DNA of 8,906 bases, taken from an uncultured Flammeovirgaceae bacterium. GTDB taxonomy: Bacteria > Bacteroidota > Bacteroidia > Cytophagales > Cyclobacteriaceae. The DNA is taken from assembly GCA_946480685.1 (NCBI GenBank), contig CAMLLI010000114.1, positions 1 through 8,906 on the forward strand. Reading direction: 5' to 3'. A program made the position numbers and the translations under genes. Positions 1 to 6,228 of the stretch are shown one piece after another; the first letter of the stretch is position 1; every line of letters begins with the position of its first letter. Under the pieces are notes generated by a model. It had not been told where the DNA came from and did no database searches. It saw only the letters and a list, made by a program, of their open reading frames with translations.

Positions 1-354
1 GCGCTGTTTATGGAGAAGGGATTCTGGGAGCGGCATTTAAAGAAAATGAGAATGGTCTACAAAAGGAAATATGATGCCTGTATGCAAGCACTACAACAGT
101 TGCCTGCGAAGTGTATAGAGTACAATCAGACACCGTCCGGGTTGAATATATTACTACGCATCAATACCCGCCTCAGCGAAAAGGAAATTATACACCGCGC
201 GCAGGCAGCAGGCATTGTTGTAACGCCAACCAGTGAATTCTATAGTGACAAGGCAAATATACCGCGTCAGCCGCAAGTATTGTTCGAGTTCGGTAGTTTG
301 CCACAGGAAGCCATCGCGCAGGTTGTGGATAAGCTTTACAAAGCGTGGTTTTGA
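1..354 (+). CDS. MocR/PdxR-type GntR-family regulator, aminotransferase-like domain (C-terminal fragment)
   Basis: The frame is open from the first base (Ala-Leu-Phe precede the first Met at base 10), so the gene starts outside the window and only about 117 C-terminal residues are visible. The segment RHLKKMRMVYKRKYDA, then GLNILLRI and GIVVTPTSEFY, matches the small C-terminal subdomain of fold-type I PLP aminotransferases as found in MocR regulators (N-terminal GntR winged helix plus aminotransferase-like domain). Those proteins sense PLP or amino-acid-derived ligands. The DNA-binding domain and the PLP lysine are not in the window, so a plain class I/II aminotransferase cannot be excluded, but the R-H-x-x-x-M-R-x-x-Y pattern favours MocR. 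It ends at TGA 352-354 and converges on the next gene, with no clear terminator hairpin between them. Confidence 0.75.
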   Translation, partial: ALFMEKGFWERHLKKMRMVYKRKYDACMQALQQLPAKCIEYNQTPSGLNILLRINTRLSEKEIIHRAQAAGIVVTPTSEFYSDKANIPRQPQVLFEFGSLPQEAIAQVVDKLYKAWF

Positions 355-436
355 GAATTACAGTATGATATACTATATTCCTCTTTGTTTAGTGACATTC
401 TGGAAACTAAATACAATTGACTGTTTGTAGACGACA

Positions 437-790
437 CTAGATGGCGTAAACAGTGTTACACTTTTTACAGCGAACCGGAGTTGTACCTACGTATATGATC
501 CTTTGAATGATAGTAGGTTTTTCGATTAACTCTTTATTCAGCGATCCGCATGTAGGGCATCGTTGACTTTCAATCAGCTGTGCAGCTTTGAATTTTTGTG
601 TTATAGCTTTTGCCTTGCTATAGTGCTGGGTATTAACTTTAATTTCAAAGTATAAATTCTGACCATTGCCCGTGTTAGGTCCATGCTCATTTACCTGGTA
701 GGGGATCTTTGAATACTGGAGCAATCTCGAAAGTTTATCCACATCAGTGGCAGTCAAATACCGCGTGACGGATATGAAGTCATGTAGCAT
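437..790 (-). CDS. Small DUF2007-like protein with C-terminal zinc ribbon
   Basis: This is a 117-residue soluble protein with no signal peptide. Residues 1-72 have the pattern of DUF2007-type 'putative signal transducing' domains: an initial strand (FISVTRYLTATDVDKL), a helix, a strand around residues 28-33 (KIPYQV), and a later strand-helix that ends in KAITQKFKAAQ. Residues 78-111 hold two Cys pairs, CPTC (C78/C81) and CKKC (C108/C111), spaced as in a zinc ribbon. Known family members are uncharacterised, so no biochemical role is assigned. It is the last gene of the minus-strand run, 16 bases after the acetyltransferase, and is probably co-transcribed with it. The DUF2007 assignment is by pattern only; the zinc ribbon is clearer. 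Confidence 0.7.
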   Translation of the reverse strand: MLHDFISVTRYLTATDVDKLSRLLQYSKIPYQVNEHGPNTGNGQNLYFEIKVNTQHYSKAKAITQKFKAAQLIESQRCPTCGSLNKELIEKPTIIQRIIYVGTTPVRCKKCNTVYAI

Positions 791-806
791 TTCCGAAAAT
801 CACTAT

Positions 807-1274
807 TTATAGGGTTAATTCCATTTTGATATCAGCGGTAACAAAATAAGAATCTTCCAGTGTTACATAATTGAAACCATATTGCTTATATAGTTCCTGT
901 GCAGCCTGCAGCTGATGATTTGAGAACAGAACAATTCGTTTGGCTTGCAATTCTCTGGCCTGCTTGATACACACTTCGATGAGGAGCTTGCTGATTCCTT
1001 TTGAGCGATGATCGGGATGAACGCACATTTTCACAAGCTCGCATGTATCATGGTCTTCTTTAACCAGTCCTGCGGTTCCTATAATTTCATTATGAAGCCT
1101 TGCCAGGAAAATATAGCCGCCATCGGCTAGTATATACTTTTCAGGATCATTGAGCATGTCAATGTCAATCTGCTCCAGGAGATTATACCGTTTCAACCAC
1201 TCGAGATTCAGTGTTTTGAAAGCGTCCTGATAAACGGCATCGTATGGAATGATTTCGATCGAAGTGTTATCCAT
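807..1274 (-). CDS. GNAT-family N-acetyltransferase
   Basis: A 155-residue single-domain acetyltransferase of usual GNAT length. Motif A, the acetyl-CoA pyrophosphate-binding loop, is seen at about residues 80-100 as LVKMCVHPDHRSKGISKLLI, with the R-x-x-G-x-S form of the Q/R-x-x-G-x-G/A signature. Motif B follows as AQELYKQYGFNYV near residues 125-137. The family transfers an acetyl group from acetyl-CoA to an amine on a small molecule or protein; nothing here reveals the acceptor. No signal peptide, so cytoplasmic. Its ATG lies inside the end of the upstream methyltransferase gene (8-base overlap ATGGATAA), which suggests translational coupling. The zinc-ribbon gene follows 16 bases downstream. 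Confidence 0.88.
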   Translation of the reverse strand: MDNTSIEIIPYDAVYQDAFKTLNLEWLKRYNLLEQIDIDMLNDPEKYILADGGYIFLARLHNEIIGTAGLVKEDHDTCELVKMCVHPDHRSKGISKLLIEVCIKQARELQAKRIVLFSNHQLQAAQELYKQYGFNYVTLEDSYFVTADIKMELTL

Positions 1275-1869
1275 TGGATTGCTTTATATATAGATTTAAA
1301 TGGCCATCATAGAATGAATCAATGAGACTAAATCCGGGAGGAGTAAGTTTGTCCGCAGCCCAATAGGTAGCCAGCCGTGTCCCTTCGGGAAGCATTGCCA
1401 ATTGATCCAGAGTATATTTCGTATAGGATTTGTAGAAACCGGTATTCAACAGAACGCTGTCATCGATCTTGTTGCCGAAATCAATATTTTCGTAGAACGA
1501 ATTATAGAAGTAAAAAGCTTGATATTGACTAAAGTCGATGGACGTAATGTTGGCGTGAATGAATTCCACATTGTCGAGACTATATTTTCTTGTAAGACCT
1601 TGCGTCAATTGAACCAATTCTTCGCGCTGCTCTACACCGGTGAAAAATCCCCTCGTATGTACAGCGCCAACCATGCAGAACTTTCCGGCACCTGAACCTA
1701 TATCCAACACACGAGTACCCGGGTTCGTCACCAGAAATTCTGCTGCCGCTTTCGCTACCGAAACTGGTGTCCAATGTTTCTCCGACAAGCGTCTTATACT
1801 GGTTGGATAAATAGTATTGAACTGTTCGTCCGTGATGTGAATGTTTAACTTTAGGAGTTCAAATACCAT
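1267..1869 (-). CDS. Class I SAM-dependent methyltransferase
   Basis: A 200-residue protein with the Rossmann-fold methyltransferase signature. Motif I is VLDIGSGAGKF (residues 54-64), which contacts the SAM methionine. Motif II ends in the acidic residue E80 (FFTGVEQRE), which would bind the ribose hydroxyls. FIHANITSIDF (103-113) fits motif III, and FYFYNSFYENI (119-129) takes the place of motif IV. The substrate is unknown; the domain is close to minimal, so a small-molecule methyltransferase is as likely as a protein one. It is the first gene of the minus-strand run, overlaps the GNAT start by 8 bases, and has an exact TAnnTTTG element 21 bases upstream of its ATG. Confidence 0.85.
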   Translation of the reverse strand: MVFELLKLNIHITDEQFNTIYPTSIRRLSEKHWTPVSVAKAAAEFLVTNPGTRVLDIGSGAGKFCMVGAVHTRGFFTGVEQREELVQLTQGLTRKYSLDNVEFIHANITSIDFSQYQAFYFYNSFYENIDFGNKIDDSVLLNTGFYKSYTKYTLDQLAMLPEGTRLATYWAADKLTPPGFSLIDSFYDGHLNLYIKQSNG

Positions 1870-1889
1870 TTACGTTCTCTGGTGAGATG

Positions 1890-1897
1890 CAAAGGTA
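1890..1897 (-). promoter_or_regulatory. Candidate -7 promoter element of the methyltransferase run
   Basis: Read on the minus strand this is TACCTTTG, an exact match to the Bacteroidota -7 consensus TAnnTTTG, 21 bases upstream of the ATG at 1869. A good -33 TTTG/TTG at the usual 19-21 base spacing is not seen; the nearest TTG (1924-1926) is 26 bases away. It is therefore a half-supported promoter, with a start site expected near 1882-1885. Confidence 0.45.
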
Positions 1898-1951
1898 TAT
1901 TGTTATCGTTACATTTTCTACACCAACATTTCACGGATAACGAACAATAAA

Positions 1952-2713
1952 CTAACGACTCTCCAGCCACTGCAAAAAAGCGCTTGTCTTTTCTTTGCCG
2001 ATCAGGAGTTTCTCGGGTGTGGCGATTGATAGCTTGACAAATAGTTTTCTCGCGAAGTAATGCTCCACTTCTTTCACAGCGCTGAAGTTGATCAGGTACT
2101 GTCGGTTCAGGCGGAAGAACTGTTTGGGTGAAAGTGAATTTTGAACCTGGTCTAACGACTGATCCAAAGAGAATTCCTGCGATTGGAATGTCACGATGGT
2201 AACAAGATCGTTCTTGATATAGAAGTATGCAATTTGATCCGTGGGCACGGTGGTATATTTGTTACTTTTAAATACCAGGAAATTTTTCTTGGTATCATCA
2301 AGTCCAATCTTTTTCAAAAAGACTGACATGTCGGGCTGCGCATTTTTCTGAAAGAAATTTTTGAAGGCTTCAACTTTCTCAAAAGCCTCTTCCAGTTGTT
2401 CTTTCGAGAAGGGTTTCAACAAGTAGTCAATGCCGTTAGTTTTGATAGCATCCATTGCATATTCTCCGAATGCTGTACAAAACACAATAGGACACTGCAG
2501 CTTGATCACCTTAAAGATTTCGAAGCACAAACCATCTGAAAGTTGCACGTCCATAAATATCAGGTCAGGTTGCTCGTTTGCCGAGAAATATTCAACCGCG
2601 CTTTCAACACTTTGTAAGTGTGCAGCAACCTGGGCATCCGGTCTTATTTTTGAAATCATGGCGACCAAAGATTTAGCTGCCTTCAGTTCGTCTTCAATGA
2701 TGATGATCTTCAT
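1952..2713 (-). CDS. LytTR-family response regulator transcription factor
   Basis: A 253-residue two-domain regulator. Residues 1-118 form a CheY-like receiver: acidic pocket E7/D8, phospho-acceptor D55 in DLIFMDVQL, switch T80 in VFCTAFGEYA, and K100 in DYLLKPF. Residues of about 140-253 form a LytTR DNA-binding domain with the typical QIAYFYIKNDLVTI strand and the FFRLNRQYLIN recognition segment. Phosphorylated LytTR regulators bind direct repeats upstream of targets, often envelope genes; no target site is evident here. Its start lies inside the last codons of the sensor kinase gene (20-base overlap), so the pair is co-transcribed and probably translationally coupled. All catalytic residues are present, so an active regulator is expected. 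Confidence 0.93.
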   Translation of the reverse strand: MKIIIIEDELKAAKSLVAMISKIRPDAQVAAHLQSVESAVEYFSANEQPDLIFMDVQLSDGLCFEIFKVIKLQCPIVFCTAFGEYAMDAIKTNGIDYLLKPFSKEQLEEAFEKVEAFKNFFQKNAQPDMSVFLKKIGLDDTKKNFLVFKSNKYTTVPTDQIAYFYIKNDLVTIVTFQSQEFSLDQSLDQVQNSLSPKQFFRLNRQYLINFSAVKEVEHYFARKLFVKLSIATPEKLLIGKEKTSAFLQWLESR

Positions 2714-3713
2714 GAATGATGGGAAGTTTTACTATAAATAATTTCTCATTGACTGCTATCTCAATTCCCTTTTCTTCCAGGTGCTGATAACGCTGGTTGA
2801 TATTGGCGAGTCCCAGTCCCGTTGACGCTTCCGGTGTTTTCTTCGGCTGCAGGTTATTCTCGATAACTATATATTGCTGATCAGAGTATATCCTTACTTC
2901 CAGCGGACGATCCAGCGATACTACATTATGCTTGATACAATTTTCCACCAGTAGCTGCAGTGTAAAGGGCGGAATGAAAGAATCCTTATGAGCTTCATCT
3001 ATATTTACTGACAATACTATGCCCTCTTCAAACCGTGCCTTGAGCAGGAATAAATAGGAGTTTAGAATTTCAAGTTCCCGCGATAAGCGGATCAGGTCGA
3101 GCTTCCGGCTCTCGAGTGTAAAGCGGTAGAAATCGGAAAGCTTCAGAATAAAATTAACGCTCCCGGCATCACCGCTTTCCACCATATACTTGAGTGTGTT
3201 GAGACTGTTAAAGAGAAAGTGCGGATTGACTTGTTGTTTGATCAGTTCATATTGTGCGCTGAGATTGTCTGATTTGGTTCGTTCCAACTCGATGGCTACC
3301 TGTTGATTGTGATAGCTTTGATAGAGCAGGTGCAGGAACATGTAGAAGGTAAGGTTAATGAGTATACCGCGTACTTCAATCATCAGCATTACCGGCCCAA
3401 AGCTCAGGTGTGTCAGTAAGTATTGTTGAAGAAGCGCCAGCAGAAACATAACAGCAAGACCCACCAGCAAACTTTGAAGGAGTCGTGTAAACGGGAAATC
3501 ACTTGCCGAGCTGCGTGATGTATATTTCGGCAAGGTATATATATTGTAATACCAAATGAAGACTGAGAACAAAAACGTAATGAGTGAGTTGATCAGCGCT
3601 TCATACGGATTAAAGTGATGCTCTGCTATTTTAGGAACGGAAGAGAGTATGCCCAGAAAAAAGGACGACAACCAGATTATTTTGTTGGACAGTTTGAATG
3701 TTTTAGTGGGCAT
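2694..3713 (-). CDS. LytS/YehU-type sensor histidine kinase (His_kinase family)
   Basis: A 339-residue inner-membrane kinase. Four hydrophobic segments are visible at about residues 11-28, 38-60, 76-100 and 105-130, with no large periplasmic sensor domain between them. The His_kinase box QQVNPHFLFNSLNTLKYM (160-177) carries phospho-acceptor H165. The ATPase part has an N-box LLVENCIKHNV (254-264; N258, N263) and a G-box STGLGLANINQRY (297-309). It would autophosphorylate and pass phosphate to the overlapping LytTR regulator. The signal is unknown; with only membrane helices as input module it probably senses something in or at the membrane. It starts 113 bases after the DUF1223 gene on the same strand, in a gap that holds a candidate promoter. 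Confidence 0.93.
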   Translation of the reverse strand: MPTKTFKLSNKIIWLSSFFLGILSSVPKIAEHHFNPYEALINSLITFLFSVFIWYYNIYTLPKYTSRSSASDFPFTRLLQSLLVGLAVMFLLALLQQYLLTHLSFGPVMLMIEVRGILINLTFYMFLHLLYQSYHNQQVAIELERTKSDNLSAQYELIKQQVNPHFLFNSLNTLKYMVESGDAGSVNFILKLSDFYRFTLESRKLDLIRLSRELEILNSYLFLLKARFEEGIVLSVNIDEAHKDSFIPPFTLQLLVENCIKHNVVSLDRPLEVRIYSDQQYIVIENNLQPKKTPEASTGLGLANINQRYQHLEEKGIEIAVNEKLFIVKLPIIHEDHHH

Positions 3714-3756
3714 ACGCTATATCGTTCAATGCAGGCGTTAAGATACTTCGCAAATA

Positions 3757-3764
3757 CAAATATA
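3757..3764 (-). promoter_or_regulatory. Candidate -7 promoter element of the kinase-regulator pair
   Basis: On the minus strand this reads TATATTTG, an exact TAnnTTTG match, 43 bases upstream of the kinase ATG at 3713, in the 113-base gap after the DUF1223 gene. No convincing -33 TTTG lies 19-21 bases further up; a TTG at 3790-3792 is 25 bases away. It suggests the kinase-regulator pair can be transcribed independently of the DUF1223 gene. Confidence 0.4.
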
Positions 3765-3826
3765 TACAGTTCCTGATCGTTGACGCAGACAATATCGACC
3801 TTGAATCCGGCATTTTACTTCCCGAA

Positions 3827-4603
3827 TTACCGCAGGGAGTTAAAGTCAAACCTGCCGGCCAATATCGTATGGCCGTTGCTTTTACGCTGGACAAAGCCAA
3901 TCAACTCCCAATCTTTGAGAGAAAAATTGGCAGGCAACGTCATGGTTACCGGACGCGAAGGTTCGAATGGAAAGCGTTCCAGGTCTCGCACAATTTGAAT
4001 ATGAGATAAGCTTCTCCCGGAATTTTCGCCAGCCTTCACGTTGCTCTGCGCTGTCTTTTGTACGAGTGCCAGAACCAGCTCAGCATTTTTGCTTTGTGAT
4101 ATACCTTCATATTTTACTGTAAGCTTATTCTCCTGTAGCGTGCAATTTAGTTTGAGTGTTTCGGTTGAAGCGGAATTCAGGTTGGCGTTGATCTCGTCTA
4201 CGATGGCGCGCTTGCTTGAACCTACAAATTCTTTCGATCCGTTAATTACCAACTGCGGTGTATAAAGCGAACCGGAACCCAATGTATAGGAGTATTGCCG
4301 CTGCCGCTCGGTAAATGCCGCCTGACTGAACTGGTCTTTCCATCCAAGGTGATTCCAATAGTCAACATGGAAAGCCAGTATATATACCGGTTTATTCTGG
4401 TATTCCTGTTGAATCTCTTTTAATACCGTCTCTGCCGGAGGGCAACTCGAACATCCTTCGGAGGTAAACAATTCCAATACGGCAAATCCCTGTTTGTTCA
4501 ATATACTTTTGGACTCAGCCGGTTTTTCATAGTTGATACTAATGGAAGCTGTCAGCATAATACATACACCGATCGCTATCGCAAATACTTCAATTGATTT
4601 CAT
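3827..4603 (-). CDS. Exported DUF1223 (thioredoxin-fold) protein
   Basis: A 258-residue protein beginning with a hydrophobic signal or anchor segment (residues 4-22). From residue 40 it follows the DUF1223 family pattern: AVLELFTSEGCSSCPPAE with a thioredoxin-like CxxC (C51/C54), AFHVDYWNHLGWKD (77-90), FTERQRQY (97-104), and LYTPQLVINGSKEFVGS (113-129), where P116 is in the cis-proline position. The fold suggests a periplasmic thiol-disulfide or copper-handling role, but the family has no established function known to me. No cleavage site or lipobox Cys is obvious, so it may stay anchored. It is a single gene with its own candidate promoter, facing away from the ohr operon and upstream of the LytS/LytTR pair on the same strand. 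Confidence 0.88.
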   Translation of the reverse strand: MKSIEVFAIAIGVCIMLTASISINYEKPAESKSILNKQGFAVLELFTSEGCSSCPPAETVLKEIQQEYQNKPVYILAFHVDYWNHLGWKDQFSQAAFTERQRQYSYTLGSGSLYTPQLVINGSKEFVGSSKRAIVDEINANLNSASTETLKLNCTLQENKLTVKYEGISQSKNAELVLALVQKTAQSNVKAGENSGRSLSHIQIVRDLERFPFEPSRPVTMTLPANFSLKDWELIGFVQRKSNGHTILAGRFDFNSLR

Positions 4604-4636
4604 AGTATAGATTTTAATTTACTGAAATGATCTACT

Positions 4637-4667
4637 CAAAAGTACTGATGCGATGTGCCCCCTGAAA
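4637..4667 (-). promoter_or_regulatory. Candidate Bacteroidota-type promoter of the DUF1223 gene
   Basis: The minus strand has an exact -7 element TACTTTTG (4644 to 4637) preceded by TTTC (4667 to 4664) at a 19-base spacing, one base off the -33 TTTG. The expected transcript start is about 4630, giving a leader of roughly 27 bases before the ATG at 4603. The -7 is convincing; the -33 is weak. Confidence 0.5.
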
Positions 4668-4883
4668 TGAAGAACGGCATCATGCCGGCAAACGTGTACC
4701 TGAAGTAGGCATATTGTCTGTTCAACCTGTTGGTATAGTGTATTGAGTTATGATCCCAGCAGAGCGCCTCGTACAAGGAGAAGATTGTTAGTACTGAAAG
4801 TCGATTTCTCTAAAGACAACAATTGCTTCCGCCTGTAGAATGTCTAATCCGGATATGATTTCGTCCACTTCACCCCGATGTAC
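4668..4883. other. Spacer between divergent promoters with short open frames, no gene called
   Basis: This is the core of the 326-base gap between the DUF1223 and ohr genes. No tRNA, riboswitch or strong hairpin is seen. On the minus strand a 38-codon open stretch (4904 down to the stop at 4788) has no ATG but reads with a protein-like mix, ending EAIVVFREIDFQY. A second, partly overlapping frame runs on to TGA at 4638-4640 and ends MMPFFISGGTSHQYF. They could be relics of a decayed gene or chance open frames; I cannot assign a family to either. Confidence 0.3.
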
Positions 4884-4915
4884 ATTGATGACGGCTGTCT
4901 GGCGCTATACATTTG
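4884..4915 (+). promoter_or_regulatory. Bacteroidota-type promoter of the ohr operon
   Basis: ATTG at 4884-4887 (-33 region, TTG core) lies 20 bases before TACATTTG at 4908-4915, an exact TAnnTTTG -7 element. The transcript would start at about 4921, a few bases upstream of the ATG codons at 4930 and 4939. This is the best-formed promoter in the window. It argues against the upstream in-frame ATG at 4840 as the ohr start, because that would lie ahead of the promoter. Confidence 0.6.
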
Positions 4916-4929
4916 AACCACATTTAAAT

Positions 4930-5418
4930 ATGAAAGTCATGGAAATCAATCAATCATCAACAAAAACAACAAAAGCATTCGAACACGTTGCCATCGCACA
5001 GGTGGAAAAAGTATTGTATACCGGAAAGACTCATACCACCGGCGGGAGAGATGGTGCTTCTAAAAGTTCAGACGGTAAACTTGATGTAAAACTTTCGTCA
5101 CCGGGTAGTTCGGGATCGGGTACAAATCCTGAACAACTGTTTGCTGCGGGATGGTCAGCTTGTTTTATAGGAGCCATTCGGTTTGCTGCAAACAAGTTTA
5201 ATATCAGACTTTCCGGCAGTGAGACAGTAGACGCAGAGGTTGATCTCTGTAACAATGCCGGTGGTTATTTTCTGCAGGCTCGTCTTCATGTAACACTTCC
5301 GGGACTTTCTCCTGAAGAAGCCAGCGCACTTGTAAACGAAGCGCACCAGACTTGTCCGTACTCAAAGGCGACTCGCGGCAATATCAATGTTACCATTAAC
5401 GTGGTAAACAATATCTGA
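4930..5418 (+). CDS. ohr: Ohr-type organic hydroperoxide reductase (OsmC/Ohr family)
   Basis: Ohr reduces organic and fatty-acid hydroperoxides in the cytoplasm using a reactive cysteine pair, normally recycled by lipoylated proteins. With the start used here (162 residues), the peroxidatic Cys is C78 in NPEQLFAAGWSACFIGA and the resolving Cys is C142 in CPYSKATRGNI, 64 residues apart as in characterised Ohr proteins. E68 and R40 (in TGGRDG) are the expected active-site partners. The loop before NPEQ (SSPGSSGSG) appears slightly short. The frame stays open up to ATG 4840, but those 30 extra residues precede the predicted promoter and do not look like Ohr; ATG 4939 is an alternative start. First gene of a four-gene operon; no OhrR-type regulator is adjacent. 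Confidence 0.92.
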   Translation: MKVMEINQSSTKTTKAFEHVAIAQVEKVLYTGKTHTTGGRDGASKSSDGKLDVKLSSPGSSGSGTNPEQLFAAGWSACFIGAIRFAANKFNIRLSGSETVDAEVDLCNNAGGYFLQARLHVTLPGLSPEEASALVNEAHQTCPYSKATRGNINVTINVVNNI

Positions 5419-5448
5419 ACTAAAGTTTTAACGTCAATAGATATAGCG

Positions 5449-6192
5449 ATGAAGAGATATAGTTTAATTTTCCTGTTTGCCATAGCCTGCAGCATTAGTC
5501 TGCAGGCACAGGTAAAAAATATAGTACTGGTACACGGAGCATTTGCCGATGGATCAGGCTGGCATAAAGTATATACTATTTTGAAGGCGAGAGGCTATAA
5601 CGTAAGTATTGTCGGTAATCCGAACACAGGCATAACCGAAGATATAGCTGCCACCAAACGGGTACTCGATCGCCAAAATGGTAAAGTTTTACTGGTAGGA
5701 CATTCCTATGGAGGTGCTATAATTACTGAGATCGGTAATGCGCCAAATGTAGCAGGCCTGGTATATGTAGCTGCCTTTTCACCGGACAAAGGCGAAACAT
5801 TAGGACAATTGTTGCACGCGTATCCGACCGATCCACTGTCGGGTATACTTCCTCCGGTGGACGGATTTGCATGGTACGATAAAGCTAAATTTCATGCAGG
5901 CTTTTGTGCCGATCTGCCAAAAGATGAAGCTGCATTTTTAGCAGATGCACAGGTTCCTGTAGCGGTGTCAGCGTTTCAATATGCGTTTCAGGAAATTGCT
6001 TGGAAGAGTAAACCATCGTGGCATATCGTTGCGTTGGAGGATCACTCTCTCCCGGTAGCGCTGCAACAATTTATGGGTAAGCGAAGTGGTGGTGAAGTTT
6101 TCGAGGTCAAAGGTAGTCACTTGCTTTTTATCTCCCGTGCAAAAGAAGTTGCTGATATTATCGATAACGCGGCCAAGACTGCTATACCTTAA
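5449..6192 (+). CDS. Exported alpha/beta hydrolase (esterase-like)
   Basis: A 247-residue protein with a Sec signal peptide (MKRYSLIFLFAIACSISLQA, likely cut after A20), so it acts outside the cytoplasmic membrane. The mature part is a compact alpha/beta hydrolase: oxyanion region VLVHGAFADGSGW (26-38), nucleophile elbow GHSYGG with S86, a likely acid at D198 (VALEDHS) and catalytic H224 (VKGSH). The pattern resembles the small esterase/hydroxynitrile-lyase-like branch, whose members act on esters of small aromatic or aliphatic acids; the real substrate cannot be read from sequence. It lies 30 bases after ohr and 36 before the diheme gene with no promoter between, so co-transcription is likely. 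A GC-rich 8-bp inverted repeat (5485-5507) falls within its signal-peptide codons. Confidence 0.9.
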   Translation: MKRYSLIFLFAIACSISLQAQVKNIVLVHGAFADGSGWHKVYTILKARGYNVSIVGNPNTGITEDIAATKRVLDRQNGKVLLVGHSYGGAIITEIGNAPNVAGLVYVAAFSPDKGETLGQLLHAYPTDPLSGILPPVDGFAWYDKAKFHAGFCADLPKDEAAFLADAQVPVAVSAFQYAFQEIAWKSKPSWHIVALEDHSLPVALQQFMGKRSGGEVFEVKGSHLLFISRAKEVADIIDNAAKTAIP

Positions 6193-6228
6193 TCTTTACC
6201 GGTTTCCCTACATCATATTAATCGCTAT

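Noticed and set aside
355..436. Possible terminator between the converging MocR and zinc-ribbon genes
   Set aside because: Only a 5-bp A+T-rich inverted repeat (AGTAT-GAT-ATACT, 362-374) with no T tract; too weak to call.
1402..1695. 97-residue plus-strand open frame
   Set aside because: It lies wholly opposite the methyltransferase gene, whose motifs are clear; no family pattern in the antisense reading.
3703..3900. 65-residue minus-strand open frame across the gap between DUF1223 and the kinase
   Set aside because: It overlaps the end of the DUF1223 gene in another frame and the kinase start, has no recognisable motif, and the DUF1223 protein ends at a normal family length without it.
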